In this document: one piece after another, positions 1-5,992 of the stretch
Layout of the letters: the number at the start of each line of letters is the position of its first letter
Numbering within the stretch: the first letter of the stretch is position 1
Assembly (NCBI GenBank): GCA_028869325.1
Contig: JAGWST010000207.1
Coordinates: forward strand, 1-7,190
Reading direction: 5' to 3'
Length of the DNA: 7,190 bases
Source of the DNA: a bacterium
Lineage (GTDB): Bacteria > Vulcanimicrobiota > Vulcanimicrobiia > Vulcanimicrobiales > SCRA01
Position numbers and translations under genes: made by a program
Notes under the pieces: model-generated
The model's input: only the letters and a program-made list of their open reading frames with translations
Database searches by the model: none
Told to the model about the DNA's origin: nothing

Positions 1-588
1 GCCGTCGCGCGCCGCCACGGCATTCTGCTGGCTGCGCAGGGCGAACTCGTCGGAGGCCTGGCGCGAGACGCCGTAGCGCTCGGCGAGATTCTCGGCGGTG
101 ATGGCCATCGGCATGTTGTTGTAAGAGTCGGTCAATCCGACCCACAGCGAGTCCTCGAGCTGGCCCTGGCCGAGCGAGAGCCCCCAGCGGGCACCGCGGA
201 TCACGTGCGGCGCCTGGCTCATCGACTCCGTTCCTCCGGCCAGCACGTAGCTGGCCTCGCCGAGCAACAGGTGGTGCGCGGCGCTGATGATCGCCTGCAA
301 GCCGCTCCCGCAGAGACGGTTGAGCGTGAGCGCCGGCACACCGATCGGCAGGCCTGCACGCAGGCCGACGTGCCGGGCCAGGTAGATGGCATCGGCGCTG
401 GTCTGCATCACGTTGCCGAAGACGACGTCGTCGATGCGCTCCGCCGGCACGCCGCTGCGGGCGATGGCGGCCTTGGCGGCGGCGACGCCCAGATCGGTGG
501 CGCTCAACTCCTTGAGCACACCGCCGAAGTTGCCGAAGGGGGTGCGCGCCCCGGCCAGGATTACGATGTCGGTGTCACGGTACTGCAT
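1..588 (-). CDS. Thiolase (acetyl-CoA C-acetyltransferase type), 5' part only
   Basis: The first 196 codons of a thiolase are present; the gene continues beyond the left edge. Thiolases condense two acyl-CoA (typically two acetyl-CoA to acetoacetyl-CoA) or cleave 3-ketoacyl-CoA, in the cytoplasm. Visible are the N-terminal ARTPFGNFGG segment (residues 14-23), the nucleophile motif NRLCGSGLQA with Cys93, the AGGTESMS loop (about 117-124) and an ITAENLAERYGVSR segment. The C-terminal His and second Cys lie outside the window, so catalytic completeness cannot be checked. ATG at 588 is preceded by GAAGG at 7 nt and fits the family N-terminus; an in-frame GTG at 612 is an alternative. The gene diverges from the DUF2249-Crp/Fnr regulator. 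Degradative versus biosynthetic (PHB, butyrate or acetoacetyl-CoA supply) role cannot be decided here, so I give no symbol. Confidence 0.93.
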   Translation of the reverse strand, partial: MQYRDTDIVILAGARTPFGNFGGVLKELSATDLGVAAAKAAIARSGVPAERIDDVVFGNVMQTSADAIYLARHVGLRAGLPIGVPALTLNRLCGSGLQAIISAAHHLLLGEASYVLAGGTESMSQAPHVIRGARWGLSLGQGQLEDSLWVGLTDSYNNMPMAITAENLAERYGVSRQASDEFALRSQQNAVAARDG

Positions 589-670
589 GGGCGGGCCTTC
601 GCGGCGGGACACCGGCCTCCCTCATCGCAGAGGCGGGCCCCGGAAGCATCACCGTCGAAGGCCGCAGATC
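589..670. promoter_or_regulatory. Divergent intergenic region between thiolase and regulator genes
   Basis: These 82 bp must hold the promoters of both divergent genes if each is transcribed from its own start. It contains a Shine-Dalgarno-like GAAGG for the regulator (657-661, 9 nt before ATG 671) and one for the thiolase on the other strand. I see no convincing -35/-10 pair and no clean Crp/Fnr palindrome; the only symmetry is a short GCCTC (615-619) / GAGGC (630-634) inverted repeat. Self-regulation or control of the thiolase by the regulator is inferred from the arrangement only. Confidence 0.35.
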
Positions 671-1624
671 ATGGCAGCGTCGGCCGGCAGAGTGCACACG
701 TCCTTAGACATGGGCTCCCTTCCCATGTCGCAGCGCCACGCCTCCGTCGTCGCCGCCTTCGACCGCCTTCCCGTCGGGGGCGTCTTGGAGATCACCAGCG
801 ACAACGACCACAAGGCGTTGCGCGCGGAGCTGGTCACACGGCGTCCCGCCGAGTTCCTCTGGGACGCGCGTAACCTGGGCGGCCAGCACTGGGTGATCCA
901 CGTCGAGCGCGTCGACGCCAGCGTCGAGGATCTGCAGCACTTCCTCTCGCGCTGCGCGCCATTCGCCCAGGTCTTGCGCGAGGTGATCGCGCGCGTGGCG
1001 CAGGTTGCCACGGAGCGCACCTACCGGTCCGGAGAGACGATCTTCGACGAGGGCGAGCAGTGGGATTTTCTCGCCTTCGTGCGCACGGGCCGCGTGGTCT
1101 ACACGCTGCTCTCGCGCGACGGCAAGATGCAGACGCTGCTGGAGCGCTTCTCCGGCGACGCGATCAACGAGACGCCTGTCTTCGACGGCGGCGCCACCCT
1201 CTACCGTTGCGAGGCCATGGTCGACACGTCGCTGGTGCTGATCCCGCGCGAAGAGGTGTTGCGCGCCTGCCGCCAGGATCCCGAGCTGGCGATCGCATTT
1301 CTCGTTGCCTCAAGCCAGGCGCGCCGCCGGTCGATCAGCACGATCGCCGACCTTTCGTTCGCCCATGTGCTGCAGCGCGTGGCAAAGTGGCTGCTGAACT
1401 ACACGGGACCGGGCGAGGGGTTGACGCCCGGACTGCTGGGCGTGGAGCGGCTCTCACAGGCGCAGATCGCCGCCGCGGCGGGCACCGTGCGCGACATGGC
1501 GGCTCGCGCCCTCATCCGCCTGCGCGATGCGGGCGCCGTGGAGCTCGAGCGCGGACGGGTGAAGAAGCTCGACCGCGTCATCCTCGAGAGCTTCGTCAAC
1601 AACATCGAGGGCACGGCCATCTAG
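671..1624 (+). CDS. Crp/Fnr-family transcriptional regulator with N-terminal DUF2249 domain
   Basis: The predicted 317-residue protein has three parts. Residues about 28-82 match the DUF2249 pattern (FDRLPVGGVLEI, DNDHKALRAEL, RRPAEFLWDARN, then HWVIHVERV). Residues about 92-210 form a cyclic-nucleotide-binding-type beta barrel (RSGETIFDEGEQWDFLAFVRTGRV). Residues about 228-305 are a Crp-type winged helix-turn-helix (LSQAQIAAAAGTVRDMAARALIRLRDAGAV). The cAMP-contacting GE...RT/S signature is not evident, and the Fnr N-terminal cysteine cluster is absent (cysteines only at 95, 180 and 200), so the ligand is unknown. ATG 671 is chosen because GAAGG lies 9 nt upstream. Homology begins only near residue 20, so ATG 710 or ATG 725 are possible, though neither has a Shine-Dalgarno. 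It is the only plus-strand gene, divergent from the thiolase and convergent with the protease. DNA-binding role is firm; target genes are inferred. Confidence 0.9.
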   Translation: MAASAGRVHTSLDMGSLPMSQRHASVVAAFDRLPVGGVLEITSDNDHKALRAELVTRRPAEFLWDARNLGGQHWVIHVERVDASVEDLQHFLSRCAPFAQVLREVIARVAQVATERTYRSGETIFDEGEQWDFLAFVRTGRVVYTLLSRDGKMQTLLERFSGDAINETPVFDGGATLYRCEAMVDTSLVLIPREEVLRACRQDPELAIAFLVASSQARRRSISTIADLSFAHVLQRVAKWLLNYTGPGEGLTPGLLGVERLSQAQIAAAAGTVRDMAARALIRLRDAGAVELERGRVKKLDRVILESFVNNIEGTAI

Positions 1625-1650
1625 GGCCACCCCGGTTCCTGGAAGTCTGT

Positions 1651-2652
1651 CTATGCGGCTTTGCGCCGCATCCCGCCGGTGAGCGCATTGAGGGCGTCGC
1701 CGAAGGTCGCGACGGGGATGACCTCGATGCCGCTGGTGTGCGCGATCTCGCGGTAGTTCTCGCGCGGACAGAGGAAGATCTTCGCCCCCGCGCGCTTGGC
1801 CGCGATCACCTTCTGTGCCGCGCCGTCGATGGGGCCGACGCCACCGTCGAAGTCCAGCGTTCCCGTGCCCGCTACCGAGACGCGGGCGATCGAGCGCCGC
1901 TCGAGGGCACTGTAGATGTCGAGCGCCATCATGAGGCCGCCGCTAGAGCCGGAGATACGCGCCAGCGGCCCACCGAACGAGACCGGCACCGGCAGCCGCG
2001 CCCGCTCGGGCTCCGCGGCGATCAGCACGCCGATGCGCGGCCCCTCGGTGGTCGTGATCGTCGGCACCGCGACGCCGCGGACGAGACCGTCGCGCTCGAT
2101 GCGCAAGGCGACCGGCGGCCCGCCGACCGCGTGCCCGTTGACGACGGCGATCAGCCGCGCCAGCGAGTCGACCACCTGACCGTCGGCCGCCACCACGGAG
2201 TCGCCCGGCCGCAGCAGATCGCGGGCGCGGCTCTTCGCCGTCACGGCCACCACGCGCACCCGCGAGGGCGGCGTTGCCACATGGTACCCGGCGGCGCGTT
2301 CGGCGACCACAGCGGCCGCCTGTTGGCTCTCCGTCATGCTGCGCAGCATGATCTGCTGGTAGCGCTCGTACGAGACGCCGTCGGGCGTGAACTCGGAGCG
2401 CGGCACCAGACGATAGCCCGGTGCGAACTTCGAGAGCAGCCCCAGCGGAGAGGCGCGGTAGATGAGCACATCCGTGAGGTAGAGCGGATGGGGCGGGCCC
2501 GGATGCCCGGCGACCTCGATCGCGTCGCGCAGATCGACGGCATCTCCCGGCGCCATCACGTAGTACGGGACCGGCAGATAGAAGAGCGCCCCGAGCAGCG
2601 CGGCGATCCACAGCGCCGCTCGCCATGCGCTTATGCGAGGTCTAGACTTCAA
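1651..2652 (-). CDS. ylbL: Membrane-anchored PDZ / Lon-type (S16) serine protease, YlbL-like
   Basis: The 333-residue protein has an N-terminal hydrophobic anchor (about 9-33), a region typical of YlbL proteins with the YQQIMLRSMTESQQAA segment (98-113), a PDZ domain (about 125-205) and a C-terminal Lon-type proteolytic domain (about 210-325). The Ser-Lys dyad is visible: Ser237 in SGSSGGLMMAL, and Lys281 in GAAQKVIAAKRAG after VAGTGTLDFDGGVGPI; their 44-residue spacing fits Lon. The usual GPSAG around the serine reads GSSGG. It probably cleaves substrates outside the membrane; Bacillus YlbL is implicated in degrading a cell-division inhibitor after DNA damage. The start is TTG at 2652, with GGAG 4 nt upstream and an 11-bp overlap with the preceding gene; no in-frame ATG exists before the anchor. 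It is last in the operon, matching the known rsmD-coaD-...-ylbL order. Confidence 0.9.
   Translation of the reverse strand: MKSRPRISAWRAALWIAALLGALFYLPVPYYVMAPGDAVDLRDAIEVAGHPGPPHPLYLTDVLIYRASPLGLLSKFAPGYRLVPRSEFTPDGVSYERYQQIMLRSMTESQQAAAVVAERAAGYHVATPPSRVRVVAVTAKSRARDLLRPGDSVVAADGQVVDSLARLIAVVNGHAVGGPPVALRIERDGLVRGVAVPTITTTEGPRIGVLIAAEPERARLPVPVSFGGPLARISGSSGGLMMALDIYSALERRSIARVSVAGTGTLDFDGGVGPIDGAAQKVIAAKRAGAKIFLCPRENYREIAHTSGIEVIPVATFGDALNALTGGMRRKAA
1653..1671. terminator. Perfect 7-bp hairpin at convergent gene ends (possible terminator)
   Basis: ATGCGGC (1653-1659) and its exact complement GCCGCAT (1665-1671) flank a 5-nt loop, between the ends of the convergent regulator and protease genes and overlapping the last protease codons. 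The symmetrical position suits bidirectional termination, but neither strand has a T-run after the stem, so it is not a canonical intrinsic terminator. The match could also be chance in coding sequence. Confidence 0.35.
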
Positions 2653-3205
2653 CCGACTCCATCTTCGCGGTGTCCTCGGCCACGCTGATCGGCGAGGTCG
2701 ACTTGCCGCGCGGCTGCGCCTTGGCGCGCTCCCCCGCCTCGGGCGGCTCGCCGCTCCGCCGCACGCGCTCGGCGGCCAGCGCCTCCTGGCCCTTCTCCAC
2801 CGAGCCGAGCGCTGCCGCCAGGCGCGCCTGCAGCTCGCCCAGGACCTGCGCGGCGTAGCGGTCGGCGCCCTCGCGGATGCGCGCCCCCTTCTCCTCGGCC
2901 TCGCGCAGGATGATCTCGGCGGTCGTCCGCGCCTGCTGCACGACCACCGAGGTGTCGACCAGGCTGGAGTGCTCGTTCGCGGCTTCCGCCACGATGCTCT
3001 GCGCGCGCTCCTGCGCCTCGCGCAACACGCGGTCTTTCTCTTTGGAGATCTGCCGCGCCCGCTCGACCTCCTCGGGAAGCGTAGCGCGCATCTTCTCCAC
3101 GAACTCGATCAGGCGTTCCTCAGAGACGATGCGGTAGGAGAACGGAAGCCAGACTCCCTCCTTCACGTATGCTTCGAGCTTATCGATGACGCGGTAAATC
3201 GACAT
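2642..3205 (-). CDS. DivIVA / V-type ATPase subunit H-like coiled-coil protein
   Basis: A 187-residue, charged, mainly helical protein. The N-terminal segment (MSIYRVIDKLEAYVKEG, then VSEERLIEFVEKMRATLPEEV at about 28-47) matches a family found next to coaD in many Gram-positive-type bacteria, often labelled ATPase or DivIVA-like. Residues about 45-145 are an uninterrupted predicted coiled coil rich in Ala, Glu, Arg and Gln. The last 40 residues are Pro/Ser-rich and look disordered. There is no membrane segment or nucleotide-binding motif, so an enzymatic ATPase is not supported; a scaffold role at the division site or membrane is inference. ATG 3205 is chosen because it begins the family N-terminus; AGGGGG lies 11 nt upstream. 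A GTG at 3214 is in frame but only 2 nt from that site. It starts 15 nt after coaD stops, and its end overlaps the protease gene. Confidence 0.82.
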   Translation of the reverse strand: MSIYRVIDKLEAYVKEGVWLPFSYRIVSEERLIEFVEKMRATLPEEVERARQISKEKDRVLREAQERAQSIVAEAANEHSSLVDTSVVVQQARTTAEIILREAEEKGARIREGADRYAAQVLGELQARLAAALGSVEKGQEALAAERVRRSGEPPEAGERAKAQPRGKSTSPISVAEDTAKMESVEV

Positions 3206-3216
3206 CTGCTGCACTT

Positions 3217-3223
3217 CCCCCTA
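3217..3223 (-). promoter_or_regulatory. Ribosome binding site overlapping the coaD stop codon
   Basis: On the minus strand TAGGGGG contains both the coaD TAG stop and the AGGGGG that serves the coiled-coil gene. The site is 11 nt from ATG 3205 but only 2 nt from GTG 3214, which decides the start in favour of the ATG. Shared stop/Shine-Dalgarno bases indicate translational coupling. Confidence 0.6.
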
Positions 3224-3724
3224 CGTAGCGTGAGTGAGCGACCGGCGGCGCATCTCCATCGTGCGCAAGACGACATCGGGCACGAATGCCGAGACATCTC
3301 CGCCGAGGAAGAAGACCTCCTTCACCAGGCTGGAGCTCACGAACGAGAACTCCGCGCTGGCCATCATGAACGCCGTATCGACGTCCTTCGAGAGGCTGCG
3401 GTTCATCAGGGCCGTAGACATCTCCGACTCGAAGTCGGAGACGACGCGCAAGCCCTTGACGATCAAATCGGCCTCGATCGCCTTGAGATAGTCGGCGAGC
3501 AGACCGCGAAAGTTGTCCACGCGCACATTGGGCAGATCGGCGACCGACTCCCGGAGCATCTGCTCGCGCTCTTCGAGCGTGAACATCGGCGCTCGCTTCT
3601 GCGGATTGACCACGACGGCGACGGTGAGGCGCGAAAAGACACGAGCGGCGCGCCGCACGATGTCCATGTGCCCGTTGGTTACGGGATCGAAACTCCCGGG
3701 GTAGACGGCGTGGAGCTCTTTCAT
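3221..3724 (-). CDS. coaD: Phosphopantetheine adenylyltransferase (CoaD)
   Basis: CoaD transfers AMP from ATP to 4'-phosphopantetheine to give dephospho-CoA, the penultimate step of CoA synthesis, in the cytoplasm. The 167-residue length is normal (about 160). The nucleotidyltransferase signature GSFDPVTNGHMDIV is at 10-23 with the TNGH motif (His19). NPQKRAPMFTLEER follows at 40-53 with Lys43, then KGLRVVSDFESE (90-101) and the C-terminal EFSFVSSSLVKEV (125-137) and GGDVSAFVP. All usual catalytic and binding segments appear intact. ATG 3724 overlaps the rsmD stop by 4 bp (ATGA); a weak GGAG lies 11 nt upstream, so translation is probably coupled to rsmD. Confidence 0.98.
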   Translation of the reverse strand: MKELHAVYPGSFDPVTNGHMDIVRRAARVFSRLTVAVVVNPQKRAPMFTLEEREQMLRESVADLPNVRVDNFRGLLADYLKAIEADLIVKGLRVVSDFESEMSTALMNRSLSKDVDTAFMMASAEFSFVSSSLVKEVFFLGGDVSAFVPDVVLRTMEMRRRSLTHAT

Positions 3725-4275
3725 GGCGCAGCAGGCTCCGGGCGCAGAAACGTGAGCGCGACCTCGCCATACACCTCACGCCGCTCGGCGGCGTAGCCGG
3801 ACGGTGCGTCGACGGCGGCACGGCTGCTGTGTTCGAAGACCACCAGGCTCCTTTCATCCACGAGCCCGCGCTCGCGCAATCGGAGAAAGACGCGCTCGGG
3901 AACTCCAAGCGCGTACGGCGGGTCGGCGAAGACCAGATCGTAGCGCCCTGCCAAATGCTCGACGGCGCGCTCGGCGCGTGCCTGTACGACGCGCACGCGT
4001 CCGCGTTCGATGCCCAGCTCGCCGGCGCGCGCGGAGATCTGACTCGCCACGCGTGGCCGGCCTTCGACGAAGGTGACCTCGCTGGCACCTCGGGAGAGCG
4101 CCTCGAAGCCGATCGCCCCCGTGCCCGCGTAGAGATCGAGCACGCGAGCGGCGGCCGTGCGACTGCCCAGCATCGAGAAGAGCGCCTCCTTCACGCGGCC
4201 GGGAGTCGGCCGCACGCCGCGAGACTTCGGCCCCGCGATGCGTCGCCCCCCAAGGGTACCGCCGGTCAATCGCAT
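3721..4275 (-). CDS. rsmD: 16S rRNA (guanine(966)-N(2))-methyltransferase (RsmD)
   Basis: RsmD uses S-adenosylmethionine to methylate N2 of G966 in 16S rRNA of the small ribosomal subunit. The 184-residue protein is normal in length (E. coli 198). Seen in order: the family N-terminus RLTGGTLGGRRI, RPTPGRVKEALFSML (22-36), SAM-binding motif I VLDLYAGTGAIGFEALSRGA (45-64), the acidic motif II VEG with Glu71, and catalytic motif IV FADPPY (116-121). ATG 4275 has a near-perfect AAGGAGGT 9 nt upstream, which also overlaps the TAA stop of the preceding CHAD gene. It overlaps coaD by 4 bp; the rsmD-coaD pair is widely conserved. This is the strongest ribosome binding site in the window. Confidence 0.97.
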   Translation of the reverse strand: MRLTGGTLGGRRIAGPKSRGVRPTPGRVKEALFSMLGSRTAAARVLDLYAGTGAIGFEALSRGASEVTFVEGRPRVASQISARAGELGIERGRVRVVQARAERAVEHLAGRYDLVFADPPYALGVPERVFLRLRERGLVDERSLVVFEHSSRAAVDAPSGYAAERREVYGEVALTFLRPEPAAP

Positions 4276-4284
4276 CTTGGGGTG

Positions 4285-4293
4285 ACCTCCTTA
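4285..4293 (-). promoter_or_regulatory. Strong rsmD ribosome binding site containing the upstream stop codon
   Basis: The minus strand reads TAAGGAGGT: TAA ends the small CHAD gene and AAGGAGGT is an almost full anti-16S match, 9 nt before the rsmD ATG. This fixes the rsmD start and suggests termination-reinitiation coupling between the two genes. Confidence 0.8.
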
Positions 4294-4758
4294 TGGAGCA
4301 GCCCCTGCGGCCCCTTGTGGAGAACTCAAGCCGGCGTAGGGCGCCAGCTCGCTCAGCGCCCCGTCGTCGCCGAATGCCTCGCGCCACAGCCGGCGGGCAC
4401 GCGCGAGCAGGGTGCGCCGGTCGCGCGCGATGATGCGCGCCACACCGCCCGCATCACCCTTCGCGGAGATCGAGCGCAGCACGTCGCAGTCGTGAATCTC
4501 GCCAAGCAGATCCTGGAGCGCCGCCAGCGTACGCTCCGCGCGCTCCGCCTCGGGCGGAAGGGCGCCGCGGTGGAGCTCCAAGGCGTAACGCAGGCGCTTG
4601 CACGCGATGCGCAGGTCGTGCAGCGCCTTGGCCTGGCCGCTGTCGATCGCCGGCGCCAGCACCAGCACCTCCGCCAAGCGCACGCGCACGATCTGCCGGC
4701 GCATCACGCTCGCGCTCGGCGCCGGCAGCAGAGCGAGCGGAATCCGTCTTCCCCTCAC
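4291..4758 (-). CDS. Small CHAD-domain protein (C-terminal half of a CHAD domain)
   Basis: This 155-residue basic protein carries one CHAD repeat: ALHDLRIACKRLRYALEL (45-62, with His47 and the RLRY core), then LAALQDLLGEIHDCDVLRSI (78-97). These motifs match the C-terminal half of canonical CHAD proteins, which are helical domains of roughly 300 residues with two similar halves, known to bind polyphosphate and to sit on polyphosphate granules. The N-terminal half is in the preceding HAD-CHAD gene. The GTG start at 4758 overlaps that gene's TGA by 4 bp (GTGA), and GAAGGAG lies 7 nt upstream, so it looks like a genuine coupled cistron rather than a remnant. A frameshift splitting one longer gene is the alternative. 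No signal peptide or membrane segment is seen. Polyphosphate binding is inferred from the family. Confidence 0.82.
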   Translation of the reverse strand: MRGRRIPLALLPAPSASVMRRQIVRVRLAEVLVLAPAIDSGQAKALHDLRIACKRLRYALELHRGALPPEAERAERTLAALQDLLGEIHDCDVLRSISAKGDAGGVARIIARDRRTLLARARRLWREAFGDDGALSELAPYAGLSSPQGAAGAAP

Positions 4759-5915
4759 GTGTCCGCTCCTTCGCCCGGCAGCAGCAGGCAGCTCTCGATC
4801 GCCTCCAAGGCCCGTTTGCGCAGGCGCTCGCGGCGCTGGCGCAGGCGCCGCGTCATGCGCTCCAGATGCTCTCGCGTGGCGCCGCGCGCCGCGGCGCAGT
4901 AACGCTCGACACGCTCCAGCAGCACGTCGTTATCGCGCGCGGCGCCGGTTCGCCGGCCCAGCCGCTTGAGCGCGCGCAGCATCGGGCCGGCGTGGGGATA
5001 TGCCTCGTGGAGATCCTCCAACGCCGCGCGCAGCCGCCGCGCACGCGTGCGCACGTGGTGGAGCGCCTCGACGTCGTCTGGATTGGCGAGCGCGGCGATC
5101 CGCCGCTCCTCGAAATCGCGCAGGCGCTGGCACACGAGCTCGTCGGCCCATCCCGCAAGCGGATGCGGCGCCTCTCCCATCATCCGGCCACGATGCGGCG
5201 CCCGCTCCGGCGATTCCTCGGCCAGCTCTTCGAGCGACCGAATCAGCAGCACGCGGCGCGGCAGCTCGCGCCGCTCCTCCTCGCTCGGCGCATGCTCCGG
5301 TACCCATACGGCAGGCAAGGCCGCGGCGCGCGCACCCAAGACGTCGATCTGCCAATCGTCGCCGACGTACGCCGTTCGTTCCGCGCGCGTCCCCAAACGG
5401 TCGAGCAACGCGGCGAAGGCTCCCGGCGCGGGCTTGCGCACGCCGATGCACTCGGAGACCAGGATCGGCAGGTGCGCCAGACCGACCGCGCGCGCCTTGG
5501 CCTCCTGCAGTGGGCTCCAACCGTTGGTTAAGATCGCCAGGGGCACGCCGCGGGCCTCCAGGCGCGCGATACCCGCCCGCATGCCCTCGAGCGGGCGCAC
5601 CCAGGCCGGCGCCGCCGCCACGACCTCGGCGCGCCAACGCCGGCTCTCCGCGCGCGCCGCCTCAGGCGAGATGAACTGACCCAGCAGCGCGGCCACCGCC
5701 TCGTCGATGCTGCATGCACCCGCTCGCGCCTGCATGAGCAGCGCCTGCGCCCGTGCCTCCAGGTCGTCGTCCACCGCGATCCCCGAGCGCCGCGCCGCGG
5801 CCGCCGCGTAGCGGAGCATGAACCGCAGCTCCAGCTGCTGGTCGAATCCGAGCGTGTGGTCGAAGTCGAAGCCGATCGCGTCGACCTCGATCTCCGGCGA
5901 GAGCCTCACAGGCAT
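4755..5915 (-). CDS. HAD-family hydrolase fused to a CHAD-type helical domain
   Basis: The 386-residue protein has two parts. Residues about 10-235 are a HAD-superfamily phosphohydrolase of subfamily I: motif I DFDHTLGF (Asp17 nucleophile, Asp19), a helical cap (about 25-105), motif II ILTNGW (Thr130), motif III Lys161 in RKPAPGAF and motif IV VGDDWQID (Asp186, Asp187), so all catalytic residues are present. Residues about 255-380 are a CHAD-like half domain: ALHHVRTRARRLRAALEDL (284-302, with His286) and LGRRTGAARDNDVLLERV (319-336), resembling the N-terminal half of CHAD proteins. A phosphatase acting on or near polyphosphate is a reasonable inference; the substrate is unknown. ATG 5915 has no clear Shine-Dalgarno; GTG 5909 is a weaker alternative. 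It begins the overlapping gene run, 77 nt after bioB, behind a GC hairpin. Confidence 0.88.
   Translation of the reverse strand: MPVRLSPEIEVDAIGFDFDHTLGFDQQLELRFMLRYAAAAARRSGIAVDDDLEARAQALLMQARAGACSIDEAVAALLGQFISPEAARAESRRWRAEVVAAAPAWVRPLEGMRAGIARLEARGVPLAILTNGWSPLQEAKARAVGLAHLPILVSECIGVRKPAPGAFAALLDRLGTRAERTAYVGDDWQIDVLGARAAALPAVWVPEHAPSEEERRELPRRVLLIRSLEELAEESPERAPHRGRMMGEAPHPLAGWADELVCQRLRDFEERRIAALANPDDVEALHHVRTRARRLRAALEDLHEAYPHAGPMLRALKRLGRRTGAARDNDVLLERVERYCAAARGATREHLERMTRRLRQRRERLRKRALEAIESCLLLPGEGADT
4766..4772 (-). promoter_or_regulatory. Ribosome binding site of the small CHAD gene
   Basis: GAAGGAG on the minus strand, inside the last codons of the HAD-CHAD gene, is 7 nt before GTG 4758. 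It supports independent initiation of the small CHAD protein despite its non-ATG start, and argues against the split being only a sequencing error. Confidence 0.6.
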
Positions 5916-5934
5916 GGCTTGCCGTCGATCATCC

Positions 5935-5951
5935 GCCGGGCTCCGCCCGGC
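5935..5951 (-). terminator. Strong GC hairpin between bioB and the HAD-CHAD gene
   Basis: GCCGGGC (5945-5951 read on the minus strand) and GCCCGGC (5935-5941) form a perfect 7-bp, all-GC stem with a 3-nt GGA loop, in the 77-nt gap after bioB. No T-run follows on either strand, so it may be an attenuator, an mRNA 3'-end stabiliser or a processing site rather than a full terminator. It lies 20 nt before the HAD-CHAD ATG. Confidence 0.4.
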
Positions 5952-5992
5952 CGCGCACCCCGCCCTACCACCTGCGCACGCTCCGCAACCTG

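Noticed and set aside
615..634. GCCTC-N10-GAGGC inverted repeat as the regulator's operator
   Set aside because: The arms are 5 bp and the spacing does not match Crp or Fnr sites; expected by chance in GC-rich DNA.
386..670. Upstream extension of the regulator to ATG 386
   Set aside because: It runs antisense through the thiolase, shows no recognisable domain, and ATG 671 has a suitable Shine-Dalgarno.
1060..2688. Long plus-strand open frame of 542 codons
   Set aside because: It is Arg/His/Gly/Asp-rich, spans two convergent real genes out of frame, and reflects GC-rich codon bias on the opposite strand.
2633..3796. Long plus-strand open frame of 387 codons
   Set aside because: It is antisense to the coiled-coil gene and coaD, has low-complexity His/Arg/Leu composition and no domain.
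4755..4790. Programmed frameshift joining HAD-CHAD to the small CHAD gene
   Set aside because: No slippery heptamer is visible near the overlap; independent initiation from GTG with its own Shine-Dalgarno explains the layout more simply.
3829..4902. Long plus-strand open frame of 357 codons
   Set aside because: It lies antisense to rsmD and the CHAD genes, whose motifs are clear; no motif is seen in the plus-strand translation.
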